A stretch of DNA of 64,000 nucleotides from positions 64,084 through 128,083 of the forward strand of contig NZ_MJEJ02000043.1 in assembly GCF_002095435.2 (NCBI RefSeq), given 5' to 3'. This DNA is from Williamsia sp. 1138 (GTDB lineage: Bacteria; Actinomycetota; Actinomycetes; Mycobacteriales; Mycobacteriaceae). The notes beneath the pieces were generated by a model. It did not search any database. It was given only the letters and a program-made list of their open reading frames with translations, and was not told the origin of the DNA. Below, in pieces: positions 45,607 through 56,905 of the stretch; the first letter of the stretch is position 1; every line of letters starts with the position of its first letter. Both the position numbers and the translations under genes were made by a program.

Positions 45607-45896
45607 GCGGTGCACCCGCAGGTGGTGTGACACCCGCCCAGCAGGTCGCGACCGCTGTGACGGACCTGGACGGCGTCGCGGAGCTCCACGGCGGCGTCCT
45701 CGGGGAGGTGGCGACCTACCTTCCCGGCGGTCGGGTCAGCGGTGTCCGGCTGGACAAATCCGGTGTCGAGGTCCACGTCGTCCTCTTCCTCGACGACGAC
45801 ATCAGGGCGGTGGCCGCGGAAGTCCAGCGGGTGGCGTCCGATGTTGTCGGGGTACCGGCAACCGTGGTGGTCGAGGATGTCGTCGCCAGGGTCTGA
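45603..45896 (+). CDS. Small Asp23-like protein
   Basis: 97 aa. VTDLDGVAELHGGVLGEVAT, GRVSGVRLDKSGVEVHVVLF, and AAEVQRVASDVVGVPATVVV reproduce the Asp23 order of GV-strand, central strand and helix plus final strand in shortened form. GTG overlaps the asp23 stop (GTGA). Family assignment is from visual pattern and needs a profile search. Confidence 0.7.
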   Translation: MSGAPAGGVTPAQQVATAVTDLDGVAELHGGVLGEVATYLPGGRVSGVRLDKSGVEVHVVLFLDDDIRAVAAEVQRVASDVVGVPATVVVEDVVARV

Positions 45897-46143
45897 CCCC
45901 GCCCGCTCGTCGGATCCGGATTACCGATTGCGGCGCAGACAGATCATCCGCGAGAACCATCCGGACCACGGCGGTCGGTCCGAGACCATGAATGCGGCGC
46001 TGGCCCGTCTCGACGCCGAATTCGGGACGGCCGCAAGGCGGGACCAGCCGACCGCGTTCGTGCGGACTCGGTCCAGGCGACGGCGCTGGCGCCGGTTCCT
46101 ACCCCGGTGGGTTCCGGGAAGTGTTCGTTACATCGATATCTGA
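45877..46143 (+). CDS. Mini J-domain-like HPD protein
   Basis: 88 aa, starting inside the end of the previous gene (20-bp overlap). YRLRRRQIIRENHPDHGGRS places an HPD tripeptide (residues 28-30) after a basic helix, followed by ETMNAALARLDAEFG like helix III of a J domain. Helices I and IV of a full J domain are not visible. The C-terminus is very basic (RSRRRRWRRFLPRW). ATG 45877 is the first start after the J-like segment's upstream frame; the frame upstream lies antiparallel in composition to the coding gene. Confidence 0.7.
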   Translation: MSSPGSDPARSSDPDYRLRRRQIIRENHPDHGGRSETMNAALARLDAEFGTAARRDQPTAFVRTRSRRRRWRRFLPRWVPGSVRYIDI

Positions 46144-46170
46144 GTGAGTGATTCGAGAAATGAGTTTTCC

Positions 46171-46350
46171 ATGAGCAATACCGTCTTAGGGCTGATCGTG
46201 GGCCTGATGTTGGCGCTGGCGGTCACCACCGGCGGGTTCTTCGGCCTGCTGATCGCGCTCGTCTTCGGCGCTGTCGGCCTCGCGGTCGGGGCGCACCGTG
46301 ATGGCCGTATCGATCTCGGTGTGCTGCTGCGGAGCAAGGGCCGTGGCTGA
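46171..46350 (+). CDS. DUF2273-like small membrane protein
   Basis: 59 aa with a hydrophobic hairpin: NTVLGLIVGLMLALAVTTGG and FFGLLIALVFGAVGLAVGAH. DUF2273 proteins commonly accompany asp23 and amaP. ATG 46171 matches the compact family N-terminus; the in-frame GTG 46144 directly after the upstream stop would add 9 residues. Overlaps the next gene by 8 bp. Confidence 0.75.
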   Translation: MSNTVLGLIVGLMLALAVTTGGFFGLLIALVFGAVGLAVGAHRDGRIDLGVLLRSKGRG

Positions 46351-47344
46351 CACCGCGGTGGCCCAGAGGTCGGTACCGCACGACCTGGAGGTACGGCCCC
46401 CGGCGCCGCCTGCCGATAGGGGAGACCTTCACGTCGAGGCCCGGGTGTACTCCCAGATTGCACGTCAGGCCGCACTGGAGGTGCCGGGTGTCGTAGCCCA
46501 TTCGGTGACCTTCGGATCGCTGACGGGCCGCAATCTGCCGAGGGCGCTGGCTGATTCCGATTCGCGACATCCCGCCATCGCGGTCGAGATCGCCATCGGC
46601 TGGCCCTCGTCGGCCGCCGAGGTGTCGGCCGGCGTGCAGCATCACGTCGCAGAGGTGTTGACGCGATTGACCGGTCGCCGTCCCTCGCGGGTCGATGTGG
46701 ACGTCGCAGCAGTGAGTCAATCAGAGCTGTTGCTCACCGAAGAGGTGGCTGAGATCGCCACTGCGCAGCAGGATTCGCCTGACGCCGTACTGACTCAGCA
46801 CGACCGGATTCCGCGCAGCTATCCGGCCGCAGGACTTCTTGCCGCTGTGATCGGCCTGCTCATGGTGCTCTCCGCAGTGGTCTCCGGCCGCGAATACGCG
46901 GTGGCGCAAGGTCATTACGATTCCGAGCCCTGGCTGGCAGACGCCGCAGGTTGGTTGTCGAGCACCGCATGGCAGACCTGGATGGTCGCCGCGGCAATCG
47001 GCGCCATGGTGGTGGGAGTGTGGCTGCTCTACAACGCCATCAGGCCTCGCGCGCGCACACATCGGGCCATCACGGCCGCACCCGGCGTGTGGACCCGCGA
47101 CACCGACATCGCCCGGCGACTCAGTGCGATCGCGCTCGACGATGACACCACGGTCTCCGCGGGCACGACAGTTGTGCGAGGACGGGCGAAGGTGACTGTT
47201 CTGGGGCAACCCGGCTCTGACGGCGGAGCGCTACAGAAGCAGCTCGAGGACGCGGTGAGCTGGCTCGACTCGCCACCGAAGGTTGTGCTGGATCACAGTG
47301 CACCTCCGCTCTCACCCGGCATCGAGGAAGGACCTTCCACATGA
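46343..47344 (+). CDS. Asp23-like membrane protein (DUF6286-type)
   Basis: 333 aa. Cytoplasmic N-terminal part (LHVEARVYSQIARQAALEVP ... IAVEIAIGWPSSAAEVSAGV ... TRLTGRRPSRVDVDVAAV) resembles an Asp23 domain; two membrane helices (about 160-182 and 212-233, then NAIRPR) are followed by a C-terminal alpha/beta domain (VVRGRAKVTVLGQPGSDGGA). GTG 46343 with AAGGG upstream. ATGA overlap with amaP. Confidence 0.75.
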   Translation: MADTAVAQRSVPHDLEVRPPAPPADRGDLHVEARVYSQIARQAALEVPGVVAHSVTFGSLTGRNLPRALADSDSRHPAIAVEIAIGWPSSAAEVSAGVQHHVAEVLTRLTGRRPSRVDVDVAAVSQSELLLTEEVAEIATAQQDSPDAVLTQHDRIPRSYPAAGLLAAVIGLLMVLSAVVSGREYAVAQGHYDSEPWLADAAGWLSSTAWQTWMVAAAIGAMVVGVWLLYNAIRPRARTHRAITAAPGVWTRDTDIARRLSAIALDDDTTVSAGTTVVRGRAKVTVLGQPGSDGGALQKQLEDAVSWLDSPPKVVLDHSAPPLSPGIEEGPST

Positions 47345-47901
47345 GGCGCGCCGTACACACGATTGATCGACTGGTGGTCGCTGTGACCGCGCTGGCGCTG
47401 ATCGCCGGCGGGGTGGTGGCATTGCTGTGGTGGCAGGGTGTCGCGGTGGTCGTGGACGCGTTCGCTCGGGTGGACAACACCAAGATCGACACGGCTGCAG
47501 ACCAGACGTGGTGGCCGTGGGCTCTGCTCGCCGCGACCGTCATCCTTGCGCTGCTGGGTGTGTGGTTGCTGGTCGGCAACCTTCGCCCGAACCGCGTACG
47601 CACGGCGTCGGTCGGAGCTGGTTCCGACGTTGTCGGTGGAACCTGCGCGGTCTCGGTCACTGATGTGGGTAAGGCGGCGGCGAAATCGCTGGAGCGACAT
47701 CGCCGGATCCAGTCGACACGAACCCGCAGCTACGTCGAGGGCACCACACCGATTCTCGAACTCACGGTCACCGCCGATCCGACCGCCGACGGCCGCGACC
47801 TCATCGAAGTGCTCCGGGCAGTCCGGCATCAACTACAGCTGTCGTTCGCAGGCTCGGACGTCGAGGTCCAGATGTTGCTCCATCGCGGCGCCAACAACTG
47901 A
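47341..47901 (+). CDS. amaP: AmaP-like alkaline-shock membrane anchor
   Basis: 186 aa. Two N-terminal membrane helices (about 11-31 and 57-81) and a cytoplasmic domain with ILELTVTADPTADGRDLIEV and DVEVQMLLHRG, the AmaP layout. In S. aureus AmaP anchors Asp23 at the membrane. Last gene of the operon, ending 3 bp from the convergent crtY. Confidence 0.8.
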   Translation: MRRAVHTIDRLVVAVTALALIAGGVVALLWWQGVAVVVDAFARVDNTKIDTAADQTWWPWALLAATVILALLGVWLLVGNLRPNRVRTASVGAGSDVVGGTCAVSVTDVGKAAAKSLERHRRIQSTRTRSYVEGTTPILELTVTADPTADGRDLIEVLRAVRHQLQLSFAGSDVEVQMLLHRGANN

Positions 47902-47904
47902 CCG

Positions 47905-49038
47905 TCACCCGATCGTCGAGCGTGTCGCCGACCGGATTATGTTGCCGGCCAGCTTCGTATCCGCATGCAGGGCGGTCCCGGCCATGGCGCAGAGAGTTCC
48001 ACCTATCCGATCGCGGCCGCTGAGGTAAGCGCGTCGGTGACGTGCCGGTGCAGCGAAGAACGCCTCGAAGAATCCCACGAGGTCTTCCTGGGGCAGATTG
48101 AGCAGAGCCGTCAGTCCGCGGACACGCAGGCGATACACCGCCCGCGCCTGCCAGGGCCACAACGCGCGGACCGGATCGTCGCCGGTCGCCACGGCGGCGA
48201 TCAGGTCATCGGCTGCGCTCAGCGATTCGGCGACGCTGTAACCCGTTGCCGGGTGCAACATCCCACCCCCGGCGCCGAACCTCAGTGGCCTGCCGGGTTC
48301 CCAGGGATGGCGCGCGGTGTCCAGGAGCGCGAAGTGCACCTTCTCCGTGCCCAGGACGTCGAGGTCGTTGACATCTAGTCCGAGGTGTCCGAGTCGCGCG
48401 GTGAGACGTCCGCGCAGTTCTCCGATGGACATCGGCGGCGCGGCCGCGAGGCAGGTTTCCTCCAGCAGCACGCGCTGCTCGTCCAGCGGGATCACGTACA
48501 GGAACGTCGGAGTCGAATCATTGCGCGTGCCACGCCAATCCATGAGTATGGCCGCGGCGCCGTCGAGTATCGGCTCGGCGACCGAGCGCTGCACGACGAT
48601 CCCGTACGCGGTCTGTGCGGGCGCGCCGCGATCGCGTAGTCCGCGTGCGTCGACCACGTTTCGCGCCCGCACCACGGTGCCGTCGTCGAGCTGCACCGAT
48701 CTCTCTCCGAGGACGGCCGCGCGATGTGGGTGAACGGTGACGCCGTCGAGCCCCAGCGATTGCTGCAGTTCCGCCGTTCCCAGGGTGACGTATGCCCGGT
48801 CGAGCACCGTGCGCGCCGGTGTGTAGACCGCGATCTGCTGACTCCTGGCGACGATCGCCGATGGGTCCAGCCAGTCCGGGAGGTCGTCGGCCCACGCCGC
48901 GTAGGTGGGCTTCCACCGGGCGTCCACGTCGGGGTCGATCAGTGCGATCTGCAGTCCCACGCCCGCGCCGCGGTGGGCGAGTGCGCGGCCTGCGGGCCCG
49001 GCTCCGACCACCGCGAGGTCGACGAGATGGTTCGTCAT
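47905..49038 (-). CDS. crtY: Lycopene beta-cyclase (CrtY/CrtL family)
   Basis: 377 aa FAD-dependent cyclase. N-terminal dinucleotide motif DLAVVGAGPAGRALAHR, WKPTYAAWADDLPDWLD, the mid-protein VVDARGLRDRG, FLYVIPLDEQRVLLEETCLA, and GAGGGMLHPATGYSVAESLS are typical of lycopene cyclases. It converts lycopene to gamma/beta-carotene. No other crt gene is in the window. The ATG has no ribosome binding site and a TACGGT lies 6 bases upstream, suggesting a leaderless transcript. Confidence 0.92.
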   Translation of the reverse strand: MTNHLVDLAVVGAGPAGRALAHRGAGVGLQIALIDPDVDARWKPTYAAWADDLPDWLDPSAIVARSQQIAVYTPARTVLDRAYVTLGTAELQQSLGLDGVTVHPHRAAVLGERSVQLDDGTVVRARNVVDARGLRDRGAPAQTAYGIVVQRSVAEPILDGAAAILMDWRGTRNDSTPTFLYVIPLDEQRVLLEETCLAAAPPMSIGELRGRLTARLGHLGLDVNDLDVLGTEKVHFALLDTARHPWEPGRPLRFGAGGGMLHPATGYSVAESLSAADDLIAAVATGDDPVRALWPWQARAVYRLRVRGLTALLNLPQEDLVGFFEAFFAAPARHRRAYLSGRDRIGGTLCAMAGTALHADTKLAGNIIRSATRSTIG

Positions 49039-49051
49039 ACGGGAACCGTAT
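49037..49051. promoter_or_regulatory. 15-bp palindrome in the crtY / ABC-F divergent promoter
   Basis: ATACGG-GAA-CCGTAT is a perfect inverted repeat covering the crtY start codon and its candidate -10. TACACT (49062-49067), 8 bases before the ABC-F GTG, is a candidate -10 for the other direction. The interval between both start codons is only 37 bp. Confidence 0.5.
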
Positions 49052-49075
49052 CGTTTTGGCGTACACTGGCGCGTC

Positions 49076-50707
49076 GTGATTACGGCAACTGACCTCGAAG
49101 TACGCGCAGGCGTACGCACCCTGCTGAGCGCCCCTGGTCCGGCGCTACGGGTGCAGCCCGGCGATCGCATCGGGTTGGTCGGCCGCAATGGTGCCGGCAA
49201 GACCACCACGATGCGCATTCTGGCCGGTGAAGGCGAACCTTACGCCGGGTTGATCACCAACAGTGGTGAGATCGGCTATTTGCCCCAGGATCCGCGTGAG
49301 GGCGATCTGGAGGTCCTTGCGAAGGACCGGGTGCTCTCGGCCCGGGGCCTTGACACCCTCTTGCGCGATCTGGAGAAGCAACAGGCGTTGATGGCCGAGG
49401 TGGTCGACGAGAAAGCCCGCGACAAGGCTGTCGACCGCTACGGAGTACTCGAGGACCGGTTCTCGTCACTCGGTGGGTACGTCGCCGAATCCGAGGCCGC
49501 TCGGATCTGCAACAGTCTCGGTCTGCCCGACCGAGTGCTCGCGCAGCCGCTGCGGACACTCTCGGGCGGACAGCGCCGACGCATCGAACTCGCCCGGATC
49601 CTGTTCGCGGCCTCGGACGGCAGCGGCGGTAAGTCGGGTACCACCTTGTTGCTCGATGAGCCCACCAACCACCTCGACGCCGACTCGATCACGTGGCTGC
49701 GATCATTCCTGCTCAACCACGACGGCGGCTTGGTGGTCATCAGTCACGACGTCGAGTTGCTCGGCGACGTGGTCAACCGCGTGTGGTTCCTCGACGCCGT
49801 CCGCGGCGAGGCCGACATCTACAACATGAGCTGGCAGAAGTACCTGGACGCGCGCGCGACCGACGAGCAGCGGCGTAAACGTGAACGCGCCAACGCCGAG
49901 AAGAAGGCGGGCGCGCTCCGCGTGCAGGCGGCCAAGATGGGGGCGAAGGCCACCAAAGCCGTTGCTGCTCAGAACATGCTGAAACGTGCCGAGCGGATGA
50001 TCGAGAACCTCGACGACGAGCGGGTGGCCGATCGGACGGCCAAGATCAGGTTCCCGGATCCGGCGTCATGCGGCAAGACCCCGCTGATGGCGTCGGGGCT
50101 GACGAAGATGTACGGATCGCTCGAGATCTTCGCCGGCGTCGACCTCGCCATCGACCGGGGGAGCCGCGTCGTCGTCCTCGGTCTCAACGGCGCGGGTAAG
50201 ACCACGCTGTTGCGGCTGCTGGCAGGCGTCGAGACCGCGGAGCGCGGCACGCTGGAACCCGGATACGGTTTGAAGATCGGCTATTTCGCGCAGGAGCACG
50301 AAACGCTCGACGATCAGGCCAGCGTCTGGGACAACATCCGCCACGCCGCGCCCGACGCTGGTGAGCAAGACCTGCGAGGGCTTCTCGGGGCGTTCATGTT
50401 CACCGGCCCGCAGCTCGATCAGCCCGCAGGAACGCTGTCGGGCGGTGAGAAGACCCGTCTGGCGCTGGCGGGGTTGGTCTCGTCGGCGGCCAATGTGTTG
50501 TTGCTCGACGAGCCCACGAACAACCTGGATCCGATCTCCCGTGAGCAGGTCCTCGACGCACTCCGCAGTTACAAGGGTGCCGTGGTCCTCGTGACCCACG
50601 ATCCGGGTGCGGCGGCGGCGCTCGATCCGCAACGGGTGATCCTGCTACCCGACGGCACCGAGGATCACTGGTCCGCGGACTACCAGGAGATCATCGAACT
50701 GGCCTAG
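49076..50707 (+). CDS. ABC-F family ATPase (ribosome-associated)
   Basis: 543 aa, two ABC domains and no membrane helix. First Walker A GLVGRNGAGKTTTMRILAGE, signature LSGGQRRRIELARIL, Walker B LLLDEPTNHLDA; second Walker A VLGLNGAGKTTLLRLLAG, LSGGEKTRLALAGL, LLLDEPTNNLDP; a basic linker lies between. Orthologous by position and sequence to M. tuberculosis Rv1473; ABC-F proteins act on ribosomes in translation or antibiotic protection. GTG 49076 gives the conserved VITATDLEVRAG start. Confidence 0.95.
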   Translation: MITATDLEVRAGVRTLLSAPGPALRVQPGDRIGLVGRNGAGKTTTMRILAGEGEPYAGLITNSGEIGYLPQDPREGDLEVLAKDRVLSARGLDTLLRDLEKQQALMAEVVDEKARDKAVDRYGVLEDRFSSLGGYVAESEAARICNSLGLPDRVLAQPLRTLSGGQRRRIELARILFAASDGSGGKSGTTLLLDEPTNHLDADSITWLRSFLLNHDGGLVVISHDVELLGDVVNRVWFLDAVRGEADIYNMSWQKYLDARATDEQRRKRERANAEKKAGALRVQAAKMGAKATKAVAAQNMLKRAERMIENLDDERVADRTAKIRFPDPASCGKTPLMASGLTKMYGSLEIFAGVDLAIDRGSRVVVLGLNGAGKTTLLRLLAGVETAERGTLEPGYGLKIGYFAQEHETLDDQASVWDNIRHAAPDAGEQDLRGLLGAFMFTGPQLDQPAGTLSGGEKTRLALAGLVSSAANVLLLDEPTNNLDPISREQVLDALRSYKGAVVLVTHDPGAAAALDPQRVILLPDGTEDHWSADYQEIIELA

Positions 50708-50714
50708 CCCGATC

Positions 50715-50767
50715 TTGGTGGGTCCTGGTGAGCGCGACCTGCGGAAACGCTCACCAGAACCCACCAA
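50715..50767. terminator. Intergenic palindrome between convergent ABC-F and fadD (family member B)
   Basis: A 20-bp stem with one mismatch (TTGGTGGGTCCTGGTGAGCG / CGCTCACCAGAACCCACCAA) encloses CGACCTGCGGAAA. Eight bases after the ABC-F stop and 14 before the fadD stop, so it can serve both strands. The inner 29 bases match the palindrome at 17102-17152. Confidence 0.75.
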
Positions 50768-50781
50768 AACCGGAGTTCGGG

Positions 50782-52308
50782 TCAGACGTATCGCGCCTGG
50801 AGTTCTCGTTTGACCAGTTTGCCGGTGGGCGTGCGGGGCAGCGAGTCGACGAAGTCGATGCTCTTCGGGACCTTGTAATGCGCCAGACGTGACCGCGCGA
50901 GATCGATCAGTTCTGTCGCCAACTCATCGGATCCCACGATCCCCGGCTCGAGCTGCACGCACGCTTTGGCGACCTCCCCGAGATCGGGGTCGGGCACTCC
51001 GATGATGCCGATGTCGAATACGGCAGGGTGACCGATCAGGATGTTCTCGGCCTCTTGAGGGTAGATGTTGACGCCGCCGGAGATGATCATGAACGACTTG
51101 CGATCGGTCAGATAGAGGAAACCCTCCGCGTCCACGTACCCGACGTCCCCGCTCGTGGTCCAGGCTGGATGAGCGGGATGTTGTGCTTCTCTTGTCTTCT
51201 GGGGGTCGTTGTAATACTCGAACGGCAATTCATCACGTTCGAAGTAGACCGTGCCGATCTCGCCGGCGGGCAATTCGGTCCCGTCATCGGCGCAGATGCG
51301 GATCACCCCCAGCAGCGGCTGACCCACCGAGCCGGGGTGTGCGAGAGCCTGTTCGCTGTTGATGAAGGTGGCTCCGGAACCCTCCGTCGATGCGTAGTAC
51401 TCGTGAATGACCGGGCCCCACCAGGCGATCATCGCCTGCTTCACCTCGGGCGGGCACGGAGCGGCTGCGTGGATGGCGATCTTGAGGCTGCTCACGTCGT
51501 ACTTGGTACGAACCTCTTCCGGGAGCTTGAGCATCCGGATGAACATCGTCGGCACCCACTGGCTGTGCGTCACCTTGTATTCGTCGATCAACTGCAGCGC
51601 CGACTCGGCGTCGAAGCGGTCCATCATGACAACGGTGCCGCCGACGGAATTGACCATGCCGCAATAGCGCAGCGGCGCAGCGTGATACAGCGGAGCCGGG
51701 CACAGGTAGACGCACTCCTGGTCGAAGCCGTAGATGAGGGAGAAGACTGCGGTGTACGGATCGGAGATCTCGTTCACCTGGCCGTCCTGCAGCGGCACCT
51801 TGATGCCCTTGGGGCGTCCCGTCGTCCCGGATGAATACAGCATGTCCTGACCGCGCGGCTGATCTTCGAGCGGGGCATCCGACGCGGCGGCGAGGATGTC
51901 GTCGTACGAGGAGAAACCCGCGAGCTCGCCGGCCCAGGAGATGCGGTGCTCGACCGTCGGGACCTGGTCGACAGCGGAGACCGCATCGGCGACCTCGGCC
52001 GAGGCGAAGAGGGCTACGGCACCGCAGTCGCCGAGGATGTAGTTGGTCTCATCCGCAGTCAGATGATTGTTGATGGCAGTCACGTACATGCCTGAACGCA
52101 CTGCAGCCCAATAGATGACGAGCATCCGGATGTCGTTGGTGGACACCATTGCAACACTGTCGCCACGGCCGAGCCCGAGATCGCGAAGGTAATGGGCCAC
52201 CTTGGTCGAATCGCGATCGAGTTCTGCATACGTGATCGACTCACCTGTCGCAGGTCGCACGACTGCGACCTTGTCAGGTGTGGTTGCGACGAAATTGCCC
52301 GGGAACAT
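50782..52308 (-). CDS. Acyl-CoA synthetase (FadD family)
   Basis: 508 aa AMP-forming ligase. Motif A10-like DMLYSSGTTGRPKGIKVPL, acidic HEYYASTEGSGATFINS, TTSGDVGYVDAEGFLYLTDR and IISGGVNIYPQEAE, C-terminal PRTPTGKLVKRELQ with the catalytic Lys. The exact acid is unknown. It lies between ABC-F and acnR; the 85-bp gap to acnR shows no gene. Confidence 0.92.
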   Translation of the reverse strand: MFPGNFVATTPDKVAVVRPATGESITYAELDRDSTKVAHYLRDLGLGRGDSVAMVSTNDIRMLVIYWAAVRSGMYVTAINNHLTADETNYILGDCGAVALFASAEVADAVSAVDQVPTVEHRISWAGELAGFSSYDDILAAASDAPLEDQPRGQDMLYSSGTTGRPKGIKVPLQDGQVNEISDPYTAVFSLIYGFDQECVYLCPAPLYHAAPLRYCGMVNSVGGTVVMMDRFDAESALQLIDEYKVTHSQWVPTMFIRMLKLPEEVRTKYDVSSLKIAIHAAAPCPPEVKQAMIAWWGPVIHEYYASTEGSGATFINSEQALAHPGSVGQPLLGVIRICADDGTELPAGEIGTVYFERDELPFEYYNDPQKTREAQHPAHPAWTTSGDVGYVDAEGFLYLTDRKSFMIISGGVNIYPQEAENILIGHPAVFDIGIIGVPDPDLGEVAKACVQLEPGIVGSDELATELIDLARSRLAHYKVPKSIDFVDSLPRTPTGKLVKRELQARYV

Positions 52309-52393
52309 TCATGACCTCCGGCTCTGGGAAGCGCGATCAACCTGACCGCATATGTTAACCAGAACTATCACATGGCCAGGTTCCCGCGAGGGC

Positions 52394-52960
52394 TTATCGA
52401 GGTCGGCGTACCGACGCTTCGACGAGGTCCAGTACCGCGTGCAGATCATCTGTCGCCGCGCCCGTGGCCAAACGAGTGGTCAGGCCGTCGAGGATCAGAT
52501 CCAGATAGGCGACCAACACGGTCGTGGGGATGTCGTCGCGCAATCGACCCGCCGTGCGCTGGCGTTCCAGTCGCGCCAGCGTCGCCGACTCGAGCTCTGC
52601 CGACCGAGCCTTCCACTCAGTGCGAAAACCAGGGTCCGTCCGCAACTTTCGGGCAATCTCCAGCCGAGTACCCAACCAGTCGAAGTCTTCCGGCCGATTG
52701 AGCATGTCGCGCATGACCTGTACGAGACCTTGGTTGGCCGCGACATCGGCCATCCGCTCGGCATCCTCATGCGCCAGCGCGAGGAACAACGCCTCCTTGT
52801 CCCGGAAGTGATGGAATATCGCACCCCGGGACAGGGCGGTTGCCTCCTCGAGCCGGCGCACGGTGGCGCCGTCGTAGCCGAACTCGGCAAAACAACGGCG
52901 CGCACCGTCGAGGATCTGATGACGCCGGGCTTCCAGGTGGTCTTGACTTACCTTGGGCAA
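52394..52960 (-). CDS. acnR: TetR-family aconitase repressor AcnR
   Basis: 188 aa. N-terminal helix-turn-helix: QILDGARRCFAEFGYDGATV, RRLEEATALSRGAIFHHFRD. In C. glutamicum the gene directly downstream of acn encodes AcnR, which represses acn and senses citrate. Here it begins 16 bp after acn and the acn promoter contains an AcnR-type operator. The start is TTG 52960 (LPKVSQDHLEARR), aligned with the M. tuberculosis Rv1474c N-terminus; no ATG/GTG fits. Confidence 0.93.
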   Translation of the reverse strand: MPKVSQDHLEARRHQILDGARRCFAEFGYDGATVRRLEEATALSRGAIFHHFRDKEALFLALAHEDAERMADVAANQGLVQVMRDMLNRPEDFDWLGTRLEIARKLRTDPGFRTEWKARSAELESATLARLERQRTAGRLRDDIPTTVLVAYLDLILDGLTTRLATGAATDDLHAVLDLVEASVRRPR

Positions 52961-52976
52961 TGCCCCTGGTCCTCGG

Positions 52977-56045
<3,069 letters not shown>

Positions 56046-56077
56046 TCAAAAAGTTCGAACGGAGATCTGACGGACCC

Positions 56078-56659
56078 ATGGCACCGACGCCTCTCATGAC
56101 GATCATTCCGCCGGACGTCAACATCGCCGACCTACAGGCCGGCCTCGCGGACGACGGCGTGGTGGCACCGCCGGAGATGACGCCGCAAATTCTGCAGGTC
56201 GTTGCCGAGGGTCGCGACAAAGGCTATGACCTGCACTTCGTGGTGACCGACAAGGTTTATCCGCGCATCACGTACTACCGGGATATCGCCACAGAGCTGC
56301 AGCAGGAAACGGGCGGCACCGTCATTGTCCTGGGTGGCAATTACATCGGGTCTGCGAGCGACGAGTTCAGTCGTGTCCAATTGGAACAGACGACCGACAA
56401 CCTGGCCATCTCCAATCCGCCTCTGGCGGCGCACCAGATGCTCGACCGGATGACGGAGCAGACCCAGGTCCCGTGGACCGTGGTGACCCTCGTTCTCATC
56501 CTCGTGGTTGCAGTGGGAGCGGCCATCGCTCGCAAGCTGCAGCTGCGCAAGGGAACTGCCGCACGCCGAGCAGGTTCACCCGCTGCCGGCACTGCCGCGG
56601 AGGCCGCCGTACCGGAGCGCACAGAAGTCGATTCCTCGCAGGGCGACAATCGCGGTTGA
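56078..56659 (+). CDS. Membrane protein of unknown function (Rv1476-like, DUF6676)
   Basis: 193 aa. A cytoplasmic or extracytoplasmic alpha/beta domain (IPPDVNIADLQAGLADDGVV, GYDLHFVVTDKVYPRITYYR) is followed by one membrane helix (about 130-150, WTVVTLVLILVVAVGAAIAR) and an Ala/Arg-rich tail. Located as Rv1476, immediately before ripA. Function unknown; location suggests a role in the cell envelope. Confidence 0.85.
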   Translation: MAPTPLMTIIPPDVNIADLQAGLADDGVVAPPEMTPQILQVVAEGRDKGYDLHFVVTDKVYPRITYYRDIATELQQETGGTVIVLGGNYIGSASDEFSRVQLEQTTDNLAISNPPLAAHQMLDRMTEQTQVPWTVVTLVLILVVAVGAAIARKLQLRKGTAARRAGSPAAGTAAEAAVPERTEVDSSQGDNRG

Positions 56660-56905
56660 ATTACAAATGTGTAGTTCTTCTATAACCAATTTGTGACCTT
56701 CGCCATTTGTCGAGTTCACAGCGTTTCCGCAGGTAATGACCTCAATGTAATTTGTGACTCATGTTTCTTTCGGGGTTGCAGTGACGTACGGTTCGTATGT
56801 CATCGATGGTGCCAATGGGGAAGTTGATCACTGTCGTGGCGATGGCCGTAGGAGCGACCGGAAGGTTACCGTCGGCGCAATGCCAGATCTGCGAGGGAGT
56901 CATTT
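56660..56905 (+). promoter_or_regulatory. ripA upstream region with TTTGTGAC repeats
   Basis: 246 bp, markedly AT-rich at its start, with no supported gene. TTTGTGAC occurs at 56690 and 56751 and a degenerate TTTGTCGA at 56706; GTTCACAGC lies at 56714. Such direct repeats recall MtrA sites, which control ripA in mycobacteria. ATGACATACGAAC-like sequence near 56790-56803 could be promoter, not precisely placeable. The ripA ribosome binding site is GAGGGAG. Confidence 0.45.

Noticed and set aside
56760-56905. c-di-AMP (ydaO-type) riboswitch before ripA
   Set aside because: Such riboswitches precede some actinobacterial cell-wall hydrolase genes, but the conserved ydaO blocks are not seen here.
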